64,000 bases of DNA, from contig JAKSXM010000107.1 of assembly GCA_022575985.1 (NCBI GenBank), positions 3,348,001 to 3,412,000 on the forward strand. Reading direction: 5' to 3'. Within the stretch, counting starts at the first letter, position 1, and each line of letters starts with the position of its first letter. Shown here one piece after another: positions 1 to 14,400 of this stretch. The notes beneath the pieces were generated by a model. It searched no databases and had not been told where the DNA came from. It saw only the letters and a list, made by a program, of their open reading frames with translations. The DNA comes from Anagrus nilaparvatae. Taxonomy: Eukaryota; Arthropoda; Insecta; Hymenoptera; Mymaridae. A program made the translations under genes and the position numbers.

Positions 1-3000
1 TTAGAATACTCTTCTAATTGAAAATGATATCTAAAAATACAATTTTATGTCTTATTTGTTGTCAGATATCTGTCTGTGCGTAAAATCATATTTCATTTAT
101 TTGTAAATCTACTAAACATCGCAAAACTCATACGACATAAATAAGTCTATATTATGCAATGCTTTTAACAGAAATATAATTACTCTGTGTGAGAAAATTA
201 TGTGAATCTTTGAAAGTGGTTATGACAAATATGTGTTGCTTTTGAAGTGCAGTTTACACACTTTATCTAATGTTAGAAGCCAATTATAAAGGTAAATAAA
301 TATTATTTTAATGACACAAAAGCATATCAATCAAACTTTCGTATATTTTAAATCAATTAAATTCAATTAAATTTTTGTTTTATTAAATATAAATGCTCAG
401 GCATTGGTTTTGGGTAAAAGATAACTATCAAATAAAATAATCAATACATGTGAGGAAGTCTACCCCAAATGGGCCTAATTTGAACTCAGGGTTAAAAAAA
501 TCGGCAAAAACTATTATTTTCCGAAAGTACAACTAAAATTAAATACTCTTAGCCAATTTTAGATTCCTACGTAGAATCTTTGATTTTTGGCAGCCATTTT
601 TGTGTTTTTGGCCTACGTTGGTAAATTGACTCAAAATATTCTTAATTAAAAAAATAATTTTGAAAATTTATTGACTACTGACGGAGATATTAGCGCTTGA
701 AATTTCATTAATTTTTGAGGTACTTAATTAATCAAGACTTTTTTATAAATAATCTGATTTTAAAAATCTTTGAATATAATATTTAGGACATTATTTAGCA
801 TCAATTCACTAAAAAAAATCTCAATTTTTAACAATAATGTGAAATATATTTCAAGATTAAAAATAATTACCCTTACGCAATATAGAGATTCGTTTTGAAG
901 TAACAGTAGAATTGTCTGTTTTTTCAGCGTTATAGTATTTTATAAAGGAAAACATGAATAAAAAGGTGCGATGACCACGTGACCGCAAATTCAAACATTT
1001 CCCCCTTTTTCGTCCTTTTAATAGAGATTCCGATTTCACGAATCAATGGCTGATCTTTAAATTACAAACAGACTGTTTTACAAATATTGGGGTTGCTAAC
1101 TCAAGGCTTATATTCATGCATTATAATATAATTTGTCTTAATTTTAAAGAAATTAATTTTCTCTACACGTTAGCAACCTCGTTTTTTTGAATTTGACAAA
1201 TAAAATTTTTATTAAAAATATGTTCTTTATTTATTTTAGTAAATGTTACTTTGATATTCTATTAAAATTAAAATTAACACATCTTTTTAATATATTTTAG
1301 GGTCCTTTTAATTTCGAGAAAAAAATTTTGGAGGCACACTTTAAATAAATTTCTTTAGTTTTCTTATGGATTATGAGAATATTTAATTTTTTTATACAAG
1401 CAAGTTTTATCAGGGGGTGGCCCACTGAGTACAGAGTAATCACTAAAAATCTGATGTTTTACCAATACTTTGTGAAAATTCAAGAAGACCTATTTTTTCG
1501 AGAAAAATTCAGTTATTTTTAAAATTTAATAAAATATATCATATATGCAATATCAGCTATATATCTGAAAAATTTTAATAAAAATGAAAATAGTATTTCA
1601 ATAGATAAAACATCGATATTCTATTGATAAGAATTTTCAGTAGAAATTGAAATATCTTGAAAGATTATTCCGGTGCATAGCGAAATCACATAAAATCAAA
1701 CTTATGTCACGAATACTTTTTCAAAAGAGACCAGAAAACTTTTTAACGAGCTAACCAAGTTTTATGCATAGAAATAAGTAATCCGTCTATATCTGAGATG
1801 AAAACTACGGATATCATATAAGATTTGATGAATTTTTTGGTTGGGTAAAGTTTAAGAAAGTTTTTCTCATTTTTTGTATTCCAAGTCTTATACTTCAATG
1901 TAAATATTTTTATATTACAAATTTCAATATAGTCTTTGTATTCAAATATTTAATATTATTATTTACCAATTCAAAATAACGCCATTAAAAATAATAATTG
2001 TTAATTTGTAAATATTTTTTTAACGATAATTTATTGTATTTCAATTAATTTTTAGCATTGTAACTGCTGGAGTTTTGGTAAATTGAGTGAAATTTTAGTT
2101 TATTGGTATAAAAAGATCCTAAAATTTTATCTTATCAAAAAGTTGTCAACTCAATTCGAAAGTTTTTTTTATCCCAGTTAGAAATTTCAATGTTTCAAAA
2201 AGGATAAAAAATCAATTTCTGACAATAGTTATCAGGAAATTTCTTTAGTAATAAAATTACAAATACACAAAAGACAGATTCAAAGCATGTAATATTTTTA
2301 CTGTAAGTTTAAAAAAATCTAAAGTGAAAGTCTAAAAGAAAATTCAAGACAAACATAAATTGAGATTCTTTTTGGCAAGTATTGCATTAAGCTATGTAAC
2401 CCCAAAGGGAGAAGACTTAAAAACGAAAAGTTATTGATGGTTTCTCAGTCAATACAGACGTCATTTATTTCTTCCGCTCGTATAGTTTGTACCGCACTTT
2501 GACAACATCCTGAGTATCGTACATGTACGCAAACTTTTTTTGTCTTTTTTTTGGCAAATTTTAAATCTTTTGAGACGATTGTCACAAATGTTTTGAATGT
2601 AATTTGTTTAGGCTGCTTTATGAATGATTTACGGTTTTAAAATTGTTACGACAGGGATATAAACAACGGAGAAGTTTACAAAAAATTTCCAGTCTTGAAA
2701 TTCCATTTAACTAAGTTTTTTATATAAAAAAATTTAAACTTTTTTTCTAGTCATTGTTAAAAATTTTTTTTGTAAAAAATTAACCAAAGTAATCAAGCCG
2801 TGCAAATAATAAAAAGCAATAAATTAAAATTTTAATTTATAAACAGTCTGAGCACCAAATTCACCAACTTACCCCAGCTTGCAATTTGATATTCAAATTA
2901 TTCTAATTTCTGAAAAGATTACATGCGCAAACTAAAAGTTTAATGTTATTGTTTTGATAAAAATTAAAGAATAAAAATTTTTTTCCGTACTTAGTTTTTC

Positions 3001-5308
3001 ATTTAAATTTCATTTAATTTGCATAACAGTAGCCAGCATAACAATGTCTTTATGTAAAACAATATTTTTCTCTTTTTTTTTAATTCTTTTGATTTACTTT
3101 AATAATCTTTTTGCTCGTTATATTTTAATTCTCTCTTTTATTGTGAAACCAGTAGCATTAAAATTCAGCTCAAAATAATCTGCTGTGCGCCTTGTGTGTA
3201 ATGTAACCTTTAACTAACAGATATATCGGGTTGCATTTACGTAGGCTCTTACAACTTGAATACTGTTTACTGGCGTCTTTAAATGGTTATGAATCTTTTG
3301 ACCACGCATACGAAAAAAGTTAATTCAAGTTTTAAGTACACTTTTTACGAGTTTATTAAACTAAAAAATTTTTACTTTTTGCGTATATGCAAAGTCATTT
3401 TTGGATTTAAGTTTTTCTATATCACAAGAATCACAATATTTAAAATGACTTTTCAGTACTGAAACAAGGTCTCAAATTTTCCTGCCTATGTTATCTGGCA
3501 TGTTTCGAAAATATCATAAAAAAATTAGGGAAATTTGGGTCTGTAAAATGGTATTTAAAAGTAATAGTACTACTGGTAAGTTTTTTTAAGCATTCCAGGT
3601 CCTTAAATATTAAAATTTGAAATGATTCAGAATTACAATGAGATCTAATGATTATAATTATATCTTATAATTACCTAATGAGAATTATCTTGCGATAAAA
3701 TATGATATTTTTGTTTCTTTTGGTTTATAATTTCTCAAAATCTAGAATAGATAAAAATATTTTCAAGTACTATTTTTTAGACTCAAATTTGCCTGGCTGT
3801 TCATTTTTTATTTTTGTGACTTTTGTGAAAGATACAAATTTATTAATAAATAACTATTTAATATTATGGTCGGTGAAATTTGAGGCCTTAATTCAGTAAT
3901 TCAAAGTCATTTTAGGTATTGTGAGTCATGAGATTAGATATCGAGAACTTAAACCCAAAAATGACTTCTGAAAAATTCTATTCGCATTTGCTCAAAAAGT
4001 TCCCAACCAATGAAAAAATTTAAGGCTTAAAAAACTCGTAAAAAGTTAAAACTTTAATTTATTTTTTTTTATATGCGAGATCAAAAGATTTATAACCTTT
4101 TAAAGACACCTTAAAAACCTCGCTATTCATATTGCACTTTTGGCCGAACGATGCAATTTCGTGTACAAGAATTTATGTTGAAACATGCAGCGTGCTTTTA
4201 TGGAAGCATTTTATGGTTAAAATCCGCTTATACCAATTTTTGCTTATAATATTTCAAAACAAACATTTAATATTATGGCAATTATTATAAAATATAAAAA
4301 TATTTTAGATAAAAATTCAATTTTTATTTAAATTCCAAGATTTTTTTGAAAAGTTGATATTTTTATTCACAAAAAAAAAGCACATTTTTCAAAATACGTC
4401 AAAGTTTCATTTAAAATACAAAGTTGTCGGTTATCACATTAAAAAAAATCTTGAAAAACTGTTTTTATATTAAGCTGTATAAATTTCCTAGCGTCGTCTT
4501 CGCGTGCTTGCAATAATCGACTTGTACACATAAAAAAGATTGAAGCTTGCACTGCTTCTTCCCATTATACTTTTTCCCTTTTTTAACATGTCGTTAAAAT
4601 GATAACAATCTTTATATAATATTTTTCTTTTATACGCATTTAGTTATGAGATGAGACAAATTTTATTTCTACTTAGAAACTTGGAGTTTTCCTTTGTAAA
4701 ATTGCCCTTAAGATTTTCATTTTTATTCGAAAAAAAAATTATTTTGCGATGATACTCCAACCTATTTTCAAAAATTGCCTTAGTATTCAAAGTTTCGAAG
4801 TACCCGCGTTTTCTCTGAAGTAAAATGTGTACCGTTAATAATTTTTAGTTGACTTTAATACTATCCGCGACATGCCGTCTGGGTGGTCCAAGAGCGTAAC
4901 TTAATTTAAATAGCAAATATTTTTCATTTAGGTTGGGTGGGCTAAAGGTGCAGCACAATTTCAATGGTCGATAATACCGTTAAAAAGGAATGAAATCGAA
5001 TGAAAAATTTTTTTTAATTAAGTTTTATACTTGATAATAAATAAAAATGAAAGTTTTTAATTTTTTATAAGCTAACATTAATATTCGTTATATCACAAAG
5101 TTTTGAATCTCTTAAAAAATTTACTGTTTCTTCATTTATTGCCAATTCTTTCATGCTTAAGTTTTTATAGGTCATAAAAAATTATGACCATCGTAATTTT
5201 AGTCAGTTTCTCTTTAGAAACTTACATTAAAAGAAAAATTGAAGTATTCTTATCAAACTAAAATTTACACCTGTTTTATTGGAATAATTTGAATTTTTAT
5301 ATTTTCAG
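1..5308. other. Non-coding, upstream intron or flank
   Basis: I see no convincing exon in this stretch. It is AT-rich with many homopolymer runs and stop codons in all frames. The exon at 5309 begins with a splice acceptor and is already inside a PTB domain, so this stretch is probably intron of the same gene, with the first PTB strands encoded further left outside the window. Confidence 0.6.
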
Positions 5309-5455
5309 AGGACACAAATGGTTCATGCGTTAAGGCGAATTTCGTATGCCACATGTGAACCTCAGCAAGGGCGTTTCAGTTTTTTAGCAAGAGAACCGAG
5401 AGCTCACTTTAGCAATCAATTTTGTTATTTTTTCATCACTGAAAATCCTCAACAG
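5309..5455 (+). CDS. Exon: N-terminal part of PTB domain
   Basis: The acceptor is a TTTTCAG ending at 5308 and the donor GTAAAA begins at 5456. The frame is phase 0 at both ends and encodes 49 residues. These include HALRRISYATCEP and RFSFLAREP, the central beta-strands of a PTB fold (RISYA followed by a FSFLAR strand), then FCYFFIT and NPQQ. The latter runs straight into AEELNSIVGNAF of the exon at 36281. There is an in-frame ATG at 5318, but the acceptor and the homology suggest it is internal rather than the start. Confidence 0.85.
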
Positions 5456-8400
5456 GTAAAACGAATTTTATTTTCTCTTTTTAACCAAAAAAACAAAAGA
5501 GTCTCTGCTTTTAAATATTTTTTCTTTCTTAAAACAAACAATTAATTCAAAAACTTCTTGGCAGATTAATTGTGCAAGCATGTATTCAAATGCTACGCTC
5601 TTTTTTCCTCTTATTCCTCAAGGATTTAAAGCGCATTAAAAAATATTTTTAATGCAAAAAAATATAATAAATTATAATATTTTTCTCTTACATTAAAAAA
5701 ATATTTTTTTTACAACATTTTTCATATTTCTTAGAAAATTAATTAAAAACTTTTTTGACAGTGAACAAATGTTTATTCTTTACTTCAAAAAATTACCCAA
5801 CAAATTAAATGCAAATTAGGTAGCAGAGAGTAATATAAACTTTAGATAAATCTAGTGCTACACGGTTTTATACACACCTGACTTATGTAGTACAAGATAA
5901 CCATTTTTTTTTCTGGGTCGTCCAACAATTTTGAAACTAGACCGCAATAACTATTATTTTTTACAAAAGATTCTAGTAGTTTTAATTAAAATGATAGCAT
6001 ATTTTAACGAGGACATTTATTTTATTTAATTTAAATGAAATTTTTTGATCATCTTTCTTCACCCCAAATAAAAATTTAATTTTACCCAAAAAAAAGAGAA
6101 CATAACCTATATAATACGTTGAACAACAAATCACGTTAAGTGTTGTACTCTGTTGGGTTGGACTATTACAATATTTCAAACTCAAGTATCAAATGGCAGA
6201 AGGGAATGATGTACAGAAGCCTGGACCTTAACTTAAAATTTTGTTGGTTTTTTAAACACTAACTCTATTGTGTATTTGCACAAATAAATTAAACACAGTT
6301 TTGAGATGTGCAATTTATACTAAAAATTTTGGTTTACTGACTTTAATTTTAGAATACTTTTTTAGTGTAACCAATTAAAGTCACTCTTATGCAACTAGGA
6401 TAATGTTATTTTTAGGCATTAAAAATAAATATCCGTGATAACACGAAGTCTTTGCTTAGCACTTTTCCGCGGGCCTCTGGCCTTCCTGTGCTTTTTGACA
6501 GCCTTGCCACGGGCTTTGCCGCGCGCAATCTTGCTTTACGAGACTTATTCTTAACTTTTGAATTTTGCTCCTTTACCACGTCGAAGACTTGTATTTTTCG
6601 TTTAAGGAACGTGGCCCTGAAAAGGGCCGATTGGTAAAATCCTCCCTTGCCACGTCTTATAATTTTTACATAGTAAACTTTGTAACGTATTTGTCGCGCG
6701 CGCTCCAATCACTGAACGAGCTCGAAGTCAGCGAAGGCCTATAAATATAACCGCGAATATTGAGTCCGACCCTTCCCCACTCTAAAGAAATTTTTATCGT
6801 TCTCTCATTGGCAGATTTAAATTCCGGACCTAAAGTTACAGAAATTTCCGTTAACAGCGCTAATTTTTAACTTCTGTCATTGGTGCCGGACCTAAATTTA
6901 AACAAGGAGTGGGGAAGGGTCAGACTCAATAGCCAAAGCAGCATTTGCTGTCCTGACTTCAGCCTTCACGCACGCGGCTACTTTGACACTTTCGCTATGC
7001 TGTAGATAAGATTGTTTGCTGGTTTGATTGTTGCTGATTTGCTTGGTGCACTTGGAGGAGTCCATGGCTTTCGGACGTTGAATCCTCATTGAAACAGCTC
7101 GTAAGCTGTGATTGTTTGAATCGCTTGGTGCAATTTTCCGAGCTCGTAGGCTTGAAGAGGTGGACATTGATATTCCTGGCCAGGAGAAGTCACCTGAGCA
7201 CTAGGTGCTCGCATGTTTGTAAGTTTTTGATTTCTCTTTTGTATGTTTGTGTATGTTTGTGACCTTCGTGATTGACTTATTGTGTGTTTGTGATTGATTT
7301 TTGGAACGTGTGGCTGGGGCCACGCATCAAATGTTAAAAAACCACCGGCCCTTTTTAGGGCCACCTAATACGTAAAAAATAAGAACAATAATTCAGAAAG
7401 CTTCTACTGAAATTAACAGATAATACATTGCAAATAAATTGCAAATTTTAAAAAATTAGGTTCAGTCTAATATACACAAATATCCTTGTTATAAGGTTGG
7501 TTCTCAGTCCGTAAAACAATCCCATTGTATAAAGTTTGGTTAAATTTACAAATAACATAAAACACGACATCGTTGTCGTACATTTATATACGTCTGTATA
7601 TCCTCCCACTATAATTTCGCGACAACATTTTGGGGTGATATAAATTTCCATAGCCCTACAGTCGTATCAAAGCACAGCGTGTTATTTAAGAGGATATGTG
7701 CTTCGGTTGCTTTACTTAGCTTGTGTTTGTATTTGCACGAAAGATGCAACTGACGAATATGAGCTTTTTGACCTCCTTTCTTTCTTATTCAAAGCTTTTA
7801 TGAGCAGTGAATTTCAATCTACTTTTGTAATACATGTCACCTTTTTATTACACTTGAGATGTACAAAAAACACGTGCTCCATTTATACAATTTTAAATTT
7901 TTTGTTTACTTTTATTTAATAACAGATGCTTGATTGTATTTCAGATGGTTTAATCGTCTATTCTATAGAAACTGATTGAGTTTTGTGAAATGTTAATATT
8001 TATCTTTTGGATAATTATGTAGAAACTTAAATACCAACTATAGATAATTTATATTGCAAATGTTAGCTTTAGATCGTATCAACTACTTTTGCCCTTTTTT
8101 GGTTACTTCTATCTTATCGATCTTAAGGTATTTTACAAAAAGATTTTTAGTAGATAAAATTTTAAAATATGGATATGCTAGACGAATTTATTTCACAAAA
8201 ATGAATGTGAATATTTCAATTTCAATTTTCATAGTAATTAAAAAGTCTAATTAATTTTTCGTCTATAGAAAATTTTTGGAGAAGGCATTAATTAAATTAA
8301 AATATTTAATTAAGTTCAAACCATCATGACTGAAAGTGTACTTATTTTTCAAGATACATCTTCACAAACGAGAGTTTCTGAAATTAGCTAATGAAGTGTA

Positions 8401-11400
8401 TAAAACCTTTGAAAATTCAAAGAGACTTATAAATTTTTACCCAACCATCCTGCAAAACGAAGCATCAAACACGTAGAAATGTCGTACTAAACAATGAGAC
8501 GAAATTCAAAGAGCTTGACGTAGAAATGACAATTTTATAAAAGACATTTTTGTTCATCAGAGAATAAAGTTGCCTATATTTGTATGCGTTTTCTTAACGC
8601 CCAGTTGAACCCACTGAATAAATACAAACCCTAAGGAATTTCGTGAAAATGAATGAAAGAAGAGGTTTGTGTATTTTGTTTTTGAAACGATGCGTTTTGT
8701 TTCATTTCCTAAAACCCTCTCTCATAACTTTCTTTAACTAAGTTTCTTCGATTTTCACTTTTGTCAGTACAAATCTTTCTTTGTACATTTACTTATATCT
8801 TACTTTATACTTACTGTATATGAGAAAAATTGTGTGTGTGTGTAATATTCAAGAATCAGAGACTAAATGAAGGCAAAAGTTAACTTTTCGCATACTCGAT
8901 AAAGGATACAAAATTCCAAATTCTGAAAAATGTTTTTAATTGAATTAATAATTTTTTTTTAGGCAAAGAAATTGGAGGGTGGTGGACTACACTGAAAAAA
9001 AATTCCGGTTGCCGCAACCGGAATTCCGGCTGCGGCAACCGGAATTTTTCCCGTTGCGGCAACCGGATTTTCCAGTTGCGGCAACCGGAATTCCAGTTGC
9101 GGTAACCGGAATTCCGGTTGCGGCAACCGGAATTCCAGCTTTGAAAAATGGATTTTTTTTTACGTAAAAGACATAATATAAAACAATTCTATCCATAAAA
9201 ATAGATGTTTCAAGAAGAATAATTTAAATTTTGTATAAAAGTTGTTTAAATTTATATTGTTTATTACACATTATTTATTTAAGCTATTATTTGACTAAAA
9301 AATTTTTAAAATTATAATAGTATATTGACACTATTATTATTATTATTATAGCATTTATTTTGTCTGAGCAAAAATATATTTTTTACTCTTGTTTTCACAT
9401 AGTCAATTAATTAATTTAATATTTAAATAAGAATAAAATAAAATCTTTTAATAAATTAAAATTAGTCAAATTATTATATTAAGTAAAATAATAAATTGCT
9501 GAAAATACCTAAAATAAATTCTGAAAGAAGTACAATTCTTGGGAAAATCATTCGATCCATAAAGTTGTCATTGTAATAATCTTCCATTCTATCATAATTA
9601 AACATTTTCCACTAGTTTTTACTACTTTTAATCCTTTTTTTACATTTTTTACATCAAAAATATTATCAATCGTATAAATTAGCTTTTAAGAATGCCAAAA
9701 TAACTATTTTTTTCCTGACTAATTTAAATTTATTATATTTAAATCTTGAACCTCTCTTGAACCAAAGTAAAATATATTATTTCAACATTAAAAATTGATT
9801 CAGACCTTTAGTTAGTATCTTTAGTTAATTTAAACTGACGTATTTTCGCTGAGACTCCCGAATTTTCCTATTGAAAATACAGGATTTAAGAGTTATTATG
9901 AGTATCTTTTTCTGAACCATAAAGTTTCTTAAAATATTTGATTTTCTCAAAATTTGTTTTTGTCTCAGAAAAAATTGCTTAAAAATACTCAAAAGTTCAG
10001 TATCATTTAATAGGTCTTTTAGGGGAAATAGGAAATAGGTTAGTTTAACTTATTTCTGGGCTATCACAAGGTTTTAAACAATTTTCTGTGTTCAAATAAT
10101 ATATTTTAGTGTGGCTCAAGACTTAAATATTAAATATTAAACTTATTTACAGAAAAAAATTATTCAAATTAAAAATTCCATGGAAATTTAGAAGACCCTG
10201 TATAATTTAAATTATAAAATTTCTGATGTTTTTAAGGTGGATTAAGTAGGATTTATCTATACAATATTTGCTAACAATCAGATTTAAATAAAAATAGTCA
10301 AATATATTAGTTTAAAGAAATAATGCGTAATAAATATTATTAACATTAATAATTAATTAATAACTTTTAAAAAGTATAAAAAATTATATTTATTCTTCTT
10401 AAAACATCTATTTTTACAGATAGAATTGTTTTATATTAAGTCTTTGACGTAAAAAAAAAATTTATTTTTAAAGCTGGAATTCCGGTTGCCGCAACCGGAA
10501 TTCCGGTTACCGCAACTGGAATTCCGGTTGCCGCAACTGGAATTCCGGCTGCCGCAACTGGAAATTCCGGTTGCCGCAACTGGAATTCCGGCTGCCGCAA
10601 CCGGATATTCCGGTTGCCGCAACCGGAATTTTTTTTCAGTGTAAAAAATCACTGTGGGGATGCTGAATTTAGCTTAAATTGCTTAAAAATTCAATAATTT
10701 ATTTGAAATTTAATTCAAATTAATTTTGAAACCAAAGTGAAAAAAATCTCTGCTGGATTTTACTTCTCGAGTCAACGATCTTTTTTGGGTATAGAAGTAG
10801 AAAAAAAGTATTCTCAATTCCTAATGCATTATGCAGTCGTGTATCATCTTATTCCTTCTGAAATTTTATTTTAAGAGATATCAGAATAATTTGAAAAACG
10901 CCTAGGATACTTTTCTATTAATATTTTTAAAGTGAAAATGAGGTATCAGGAAGCTGCAGGGCTGAAAAACAAGATTTACTCGTTTATGCAGAAGTTTTTT
11001 TACCAAATTTTTGTACTTTGATTTTATTATTTACTTACTTTATGAAACTGATATTAAATCTTTGATTAAGTTCCATAGTTTTATTTTCTTATAAGTACTT
11101 ATAAATTTACTGACACAAGTTATATCAAGTTTCATAAAATAAACTGTAATGCTAAAATTTTTATTTAATCAAAAGGAAATGTAAACATCAGAGAAGATAT
11201 CGTTTTTCTTTGAAATACTCATGAAGGAATGATATCTTTCATAAATTGGAAATTTAATAATATTTTATAATATCAAAATAAGAATTTCTCTTTATTAAGT
11301 TTCCTGATGTATATGTTACAGGCCAATCTCAAAGTATTAATAATTTAAGAAATTCCAGTTCGAACTTTATAATTTCACAAAACTTGAATTAACCTTTGCC

Positions 11401-14400
11401 AGGAACATATACATATCTCTTTTTTTTTTGAATATTTAATATCCTTTATATATTCAGTAAAAAAAAATTATTCTTAATTTATATTTTTAATTACATTTCA
11501 AAGTAGATGAAAGGATAAAGTTTTATTTAGAGAGAAAAAACGAACTATTAATTATCAGATGCTAAAATTTCCAAGTGATTTGTGCTAAAAGAATCGTAAA
11601 CAATTAGAAAATCTCTTTCATTAATAACGTTCGAAGTCTTTGAATCTTAGAGTTTCGTTTATCATCAATTAGCTCCTGTTGTATTCTCCTTTTAATTAAT
11701 ATTTAAATAAGTACTGCTGTCATTAAATAAATATAACTTTTTTTCGTTATCAGCAAGCTTTATACAGTACGTGGATTTTAAAAACTATGAAGGGTCGATT
11801 GAACACAAATCGTCCCCGGATATTAAGAGTCTGCAAGGGATTACACACAAACACACACATTCTCGATCGGTAAAAGCTACTGAAAGGGGATTTCCTTTTG
11901 TACATTTTTATAACATCGACTTTTCTGAAATTTATACGCTAGAAAAAAATAACAGCTCTATTGTTTTAAAATGTTTTAAATATTTTTTATGATTTGCAAT
12001 TTAAATTTTGTTTATAATATTATTGTTTAAAAATACGAGCGTTTCATTTCTGAGGAAAACTTGGATTTTTCAATTTTTACTTGACAATTTCAAAAAATTA
12101 TTCAAATTAGATTTTTATTTTTAAATTCAAACAATTTGAATTGTTAATATTAAATAAAAATACTTGATTTTTGAGCTAACGACTTTTCTTTATTTTTGCA
12201 ATAAAATTATCAATGCTAAAAATTTTTTACAATATTTTACACAATTTTACAATAATTTTTTTATTCTCTGTTTTTTTTGTTATAATAAAAGTTTTTTTTC
12301 GCCTATCCTAAAAAAATGTTCATTAATTTTTTTTACTCTTTGGCTGAATTTTTATTTATTAAGTAAACTATTTAAAATTTTTTAACTTTTCTTGTCAAGT
12401 CTCGAAAACATATTTAAACTATAATTATAAGAGAATAAATAAATTTTGAAACTGCTAAAACGCAAATAAATTTTTCTTTACTTAAATAATCGTGCTAATT
12501 ACAGAAAGTTCATTGTTAGTCGTGTTTAACTAAAGAGGATTTTCTATTATAACACGCGAAAGAACTTTTTGTATTAAGACAAAAGTAAGAAAAGCACGCT
12601 AAACATAATTGAAGCTCGTTTGTCTTGTTTCACTTTTTAAATCACACGCAAACGTCCAAATAAAGAACTTCATTAGAATTAAGGAAAGCCCCTTTTTGGG
12701 GTGGTCTTTATTTTTTAATGTTATTGACCTTTCAGTAATAAATGATAGGCCAACAAGGTCGTTTTTTTCTTGTCACGCACATACAGCATTTCGACGAGCT
12801 TTTTTTAACCCTTCAATTTCTATACTTAAGGGTCCAAGTAACTTTTCAAATACATTTCTGGAATAGAAAGTTACATATTCTTTTCAAGACCTTGTTAAGC
12901 ATTTTATGGGTCATGCTAGTTTATAATACTCAAGTCAAAGTGTGGGTTAGGGGTTAATATTACCCACCATCTGGATAGATTTTTTGCACACTTAAAACGA
13001 GTTTTTGGGTCCCTAGGATTTGTAAAAATTCTACATCCTTACATTGGCAAAAACTCCCCTTTTTAGAGGTCTGTTCGCAAAATTCTTAAAAAAAAATTAA
13101 CATTTTTTTTAGTCGTAAAATATAAAGTTTAGGAGGCTGCGGGGACAAAAAATAAAAATCAATATAACACCCTTAAATCTACAAAAATAGCCCTTTTTAG
13201 GATTGTTTTTGCAGATTTAAGGTTGCAAAATTTATTTTTATCTCCCTGGACATTAATATATGAAAAAAGTGTCATGAACAAAACGCTTAGTAAGCCAATG
13301 AAATAGCCATTTTCTGTGAATATTGTAAAATTATTTCTAACAAAGGGTGTTTTTGCCAATTCAGGGATCTTTCACTCTCTGACTGTTGGACCCAAATATT
13401 CGTGATCCGCGACCAAGAAAACCTTCTGCCCTGCCCGAGGCCCTGCCTATAACTGTATAGTATCTCACGTGTTTTACACCTTAAAGTAAATTCTTTTCAT
13501 ACTTTAAACCTATAGTGGACTCTCTGAAGCACCACTTTTTGAAAACACCCCTATTTTCCACACCATTAATCCACAAAGTTCAGTTTAAGTTTTTTTTTTC
13601 ATTTTTAGTGGTTCAAATATGTTTTTGGCTTCGTTGACTCTGAATCTGAAGTTAAAAATTAATTTGGGGGTGTATTATACCCCCTACTTCACTCCTATCG
13701 AATTTTCTTTAAGCTTCACAGAACCTTATAAATCATTTTAATTGTAAGAAAAATTAATACTAAATCGTCATCACCAAATACTGCTCAAACTCTATTCTGA
13801 ATTCAAAGGAAAACTTGGAAGACCAAAACTGGCAATCCTTAAAATTTTTCTAGAATTAAAAAAATTAATAATTTTGAAATTCAAAAATGAGATAATTGAA
13901 TATTGTAGGCGATTTAAAAATAATTTTTATTTAACATGCAGCTTTATTATGTAGTATGTAGATTATGTAGTATGTAGATCGAGTAAAATAAAGAAGAAAA
14001 AATTTCAAATTCAGTATCTTTTCCCCTGAGAAAATATTAATTTGTTTTCATTTTCTAAATAGCATATTATTTACTCTTATCAGAATCATAATAAATCAAA
14101 AATTAAATTTATATTTTCATGTGCAGACTCATCGATTACTGGCCTTTTATTGGCCATAAAAGTCATTTTCCCCTTAATATTTCAGATATTTATTGCTCAA
14201 GATAATCCTAAACTGAATTAAAACCAAAAAAATTGTTAATTAAAATGAATTTTCGCACATTAGACCACGACATGTACTAACAACCAAGAAACATAATTTT
14301 TTTCATTATCTTCTTAAAGACCGCTCGATACCAGAAAGCTCTTAAAGCTCAGCAATACCTCGATGAAAGAGATTCTCTCGTATTGCTACACAGAATGCCA

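Noticed and set aside
6898..7364. Two overlapping minus-strand ORFs of about 90 codons
   Set aside because: They cross the histone-type stem-loop and inverted repeat in the GC-richer relic, have no domain and overlap each other in different frames. They are by-products of composition.
8979..10652. ORFs rich in PVAATGIPV or FRLRQPEF repeats
   Set aside because: They are translations of the palindromic repeat arrays in the TIR element, not proteins.
12609..12957. Plus-strand ORFs near 12.7 kb
   Set aside because: No domain, no splice context, and two frames are open over the same stretch.
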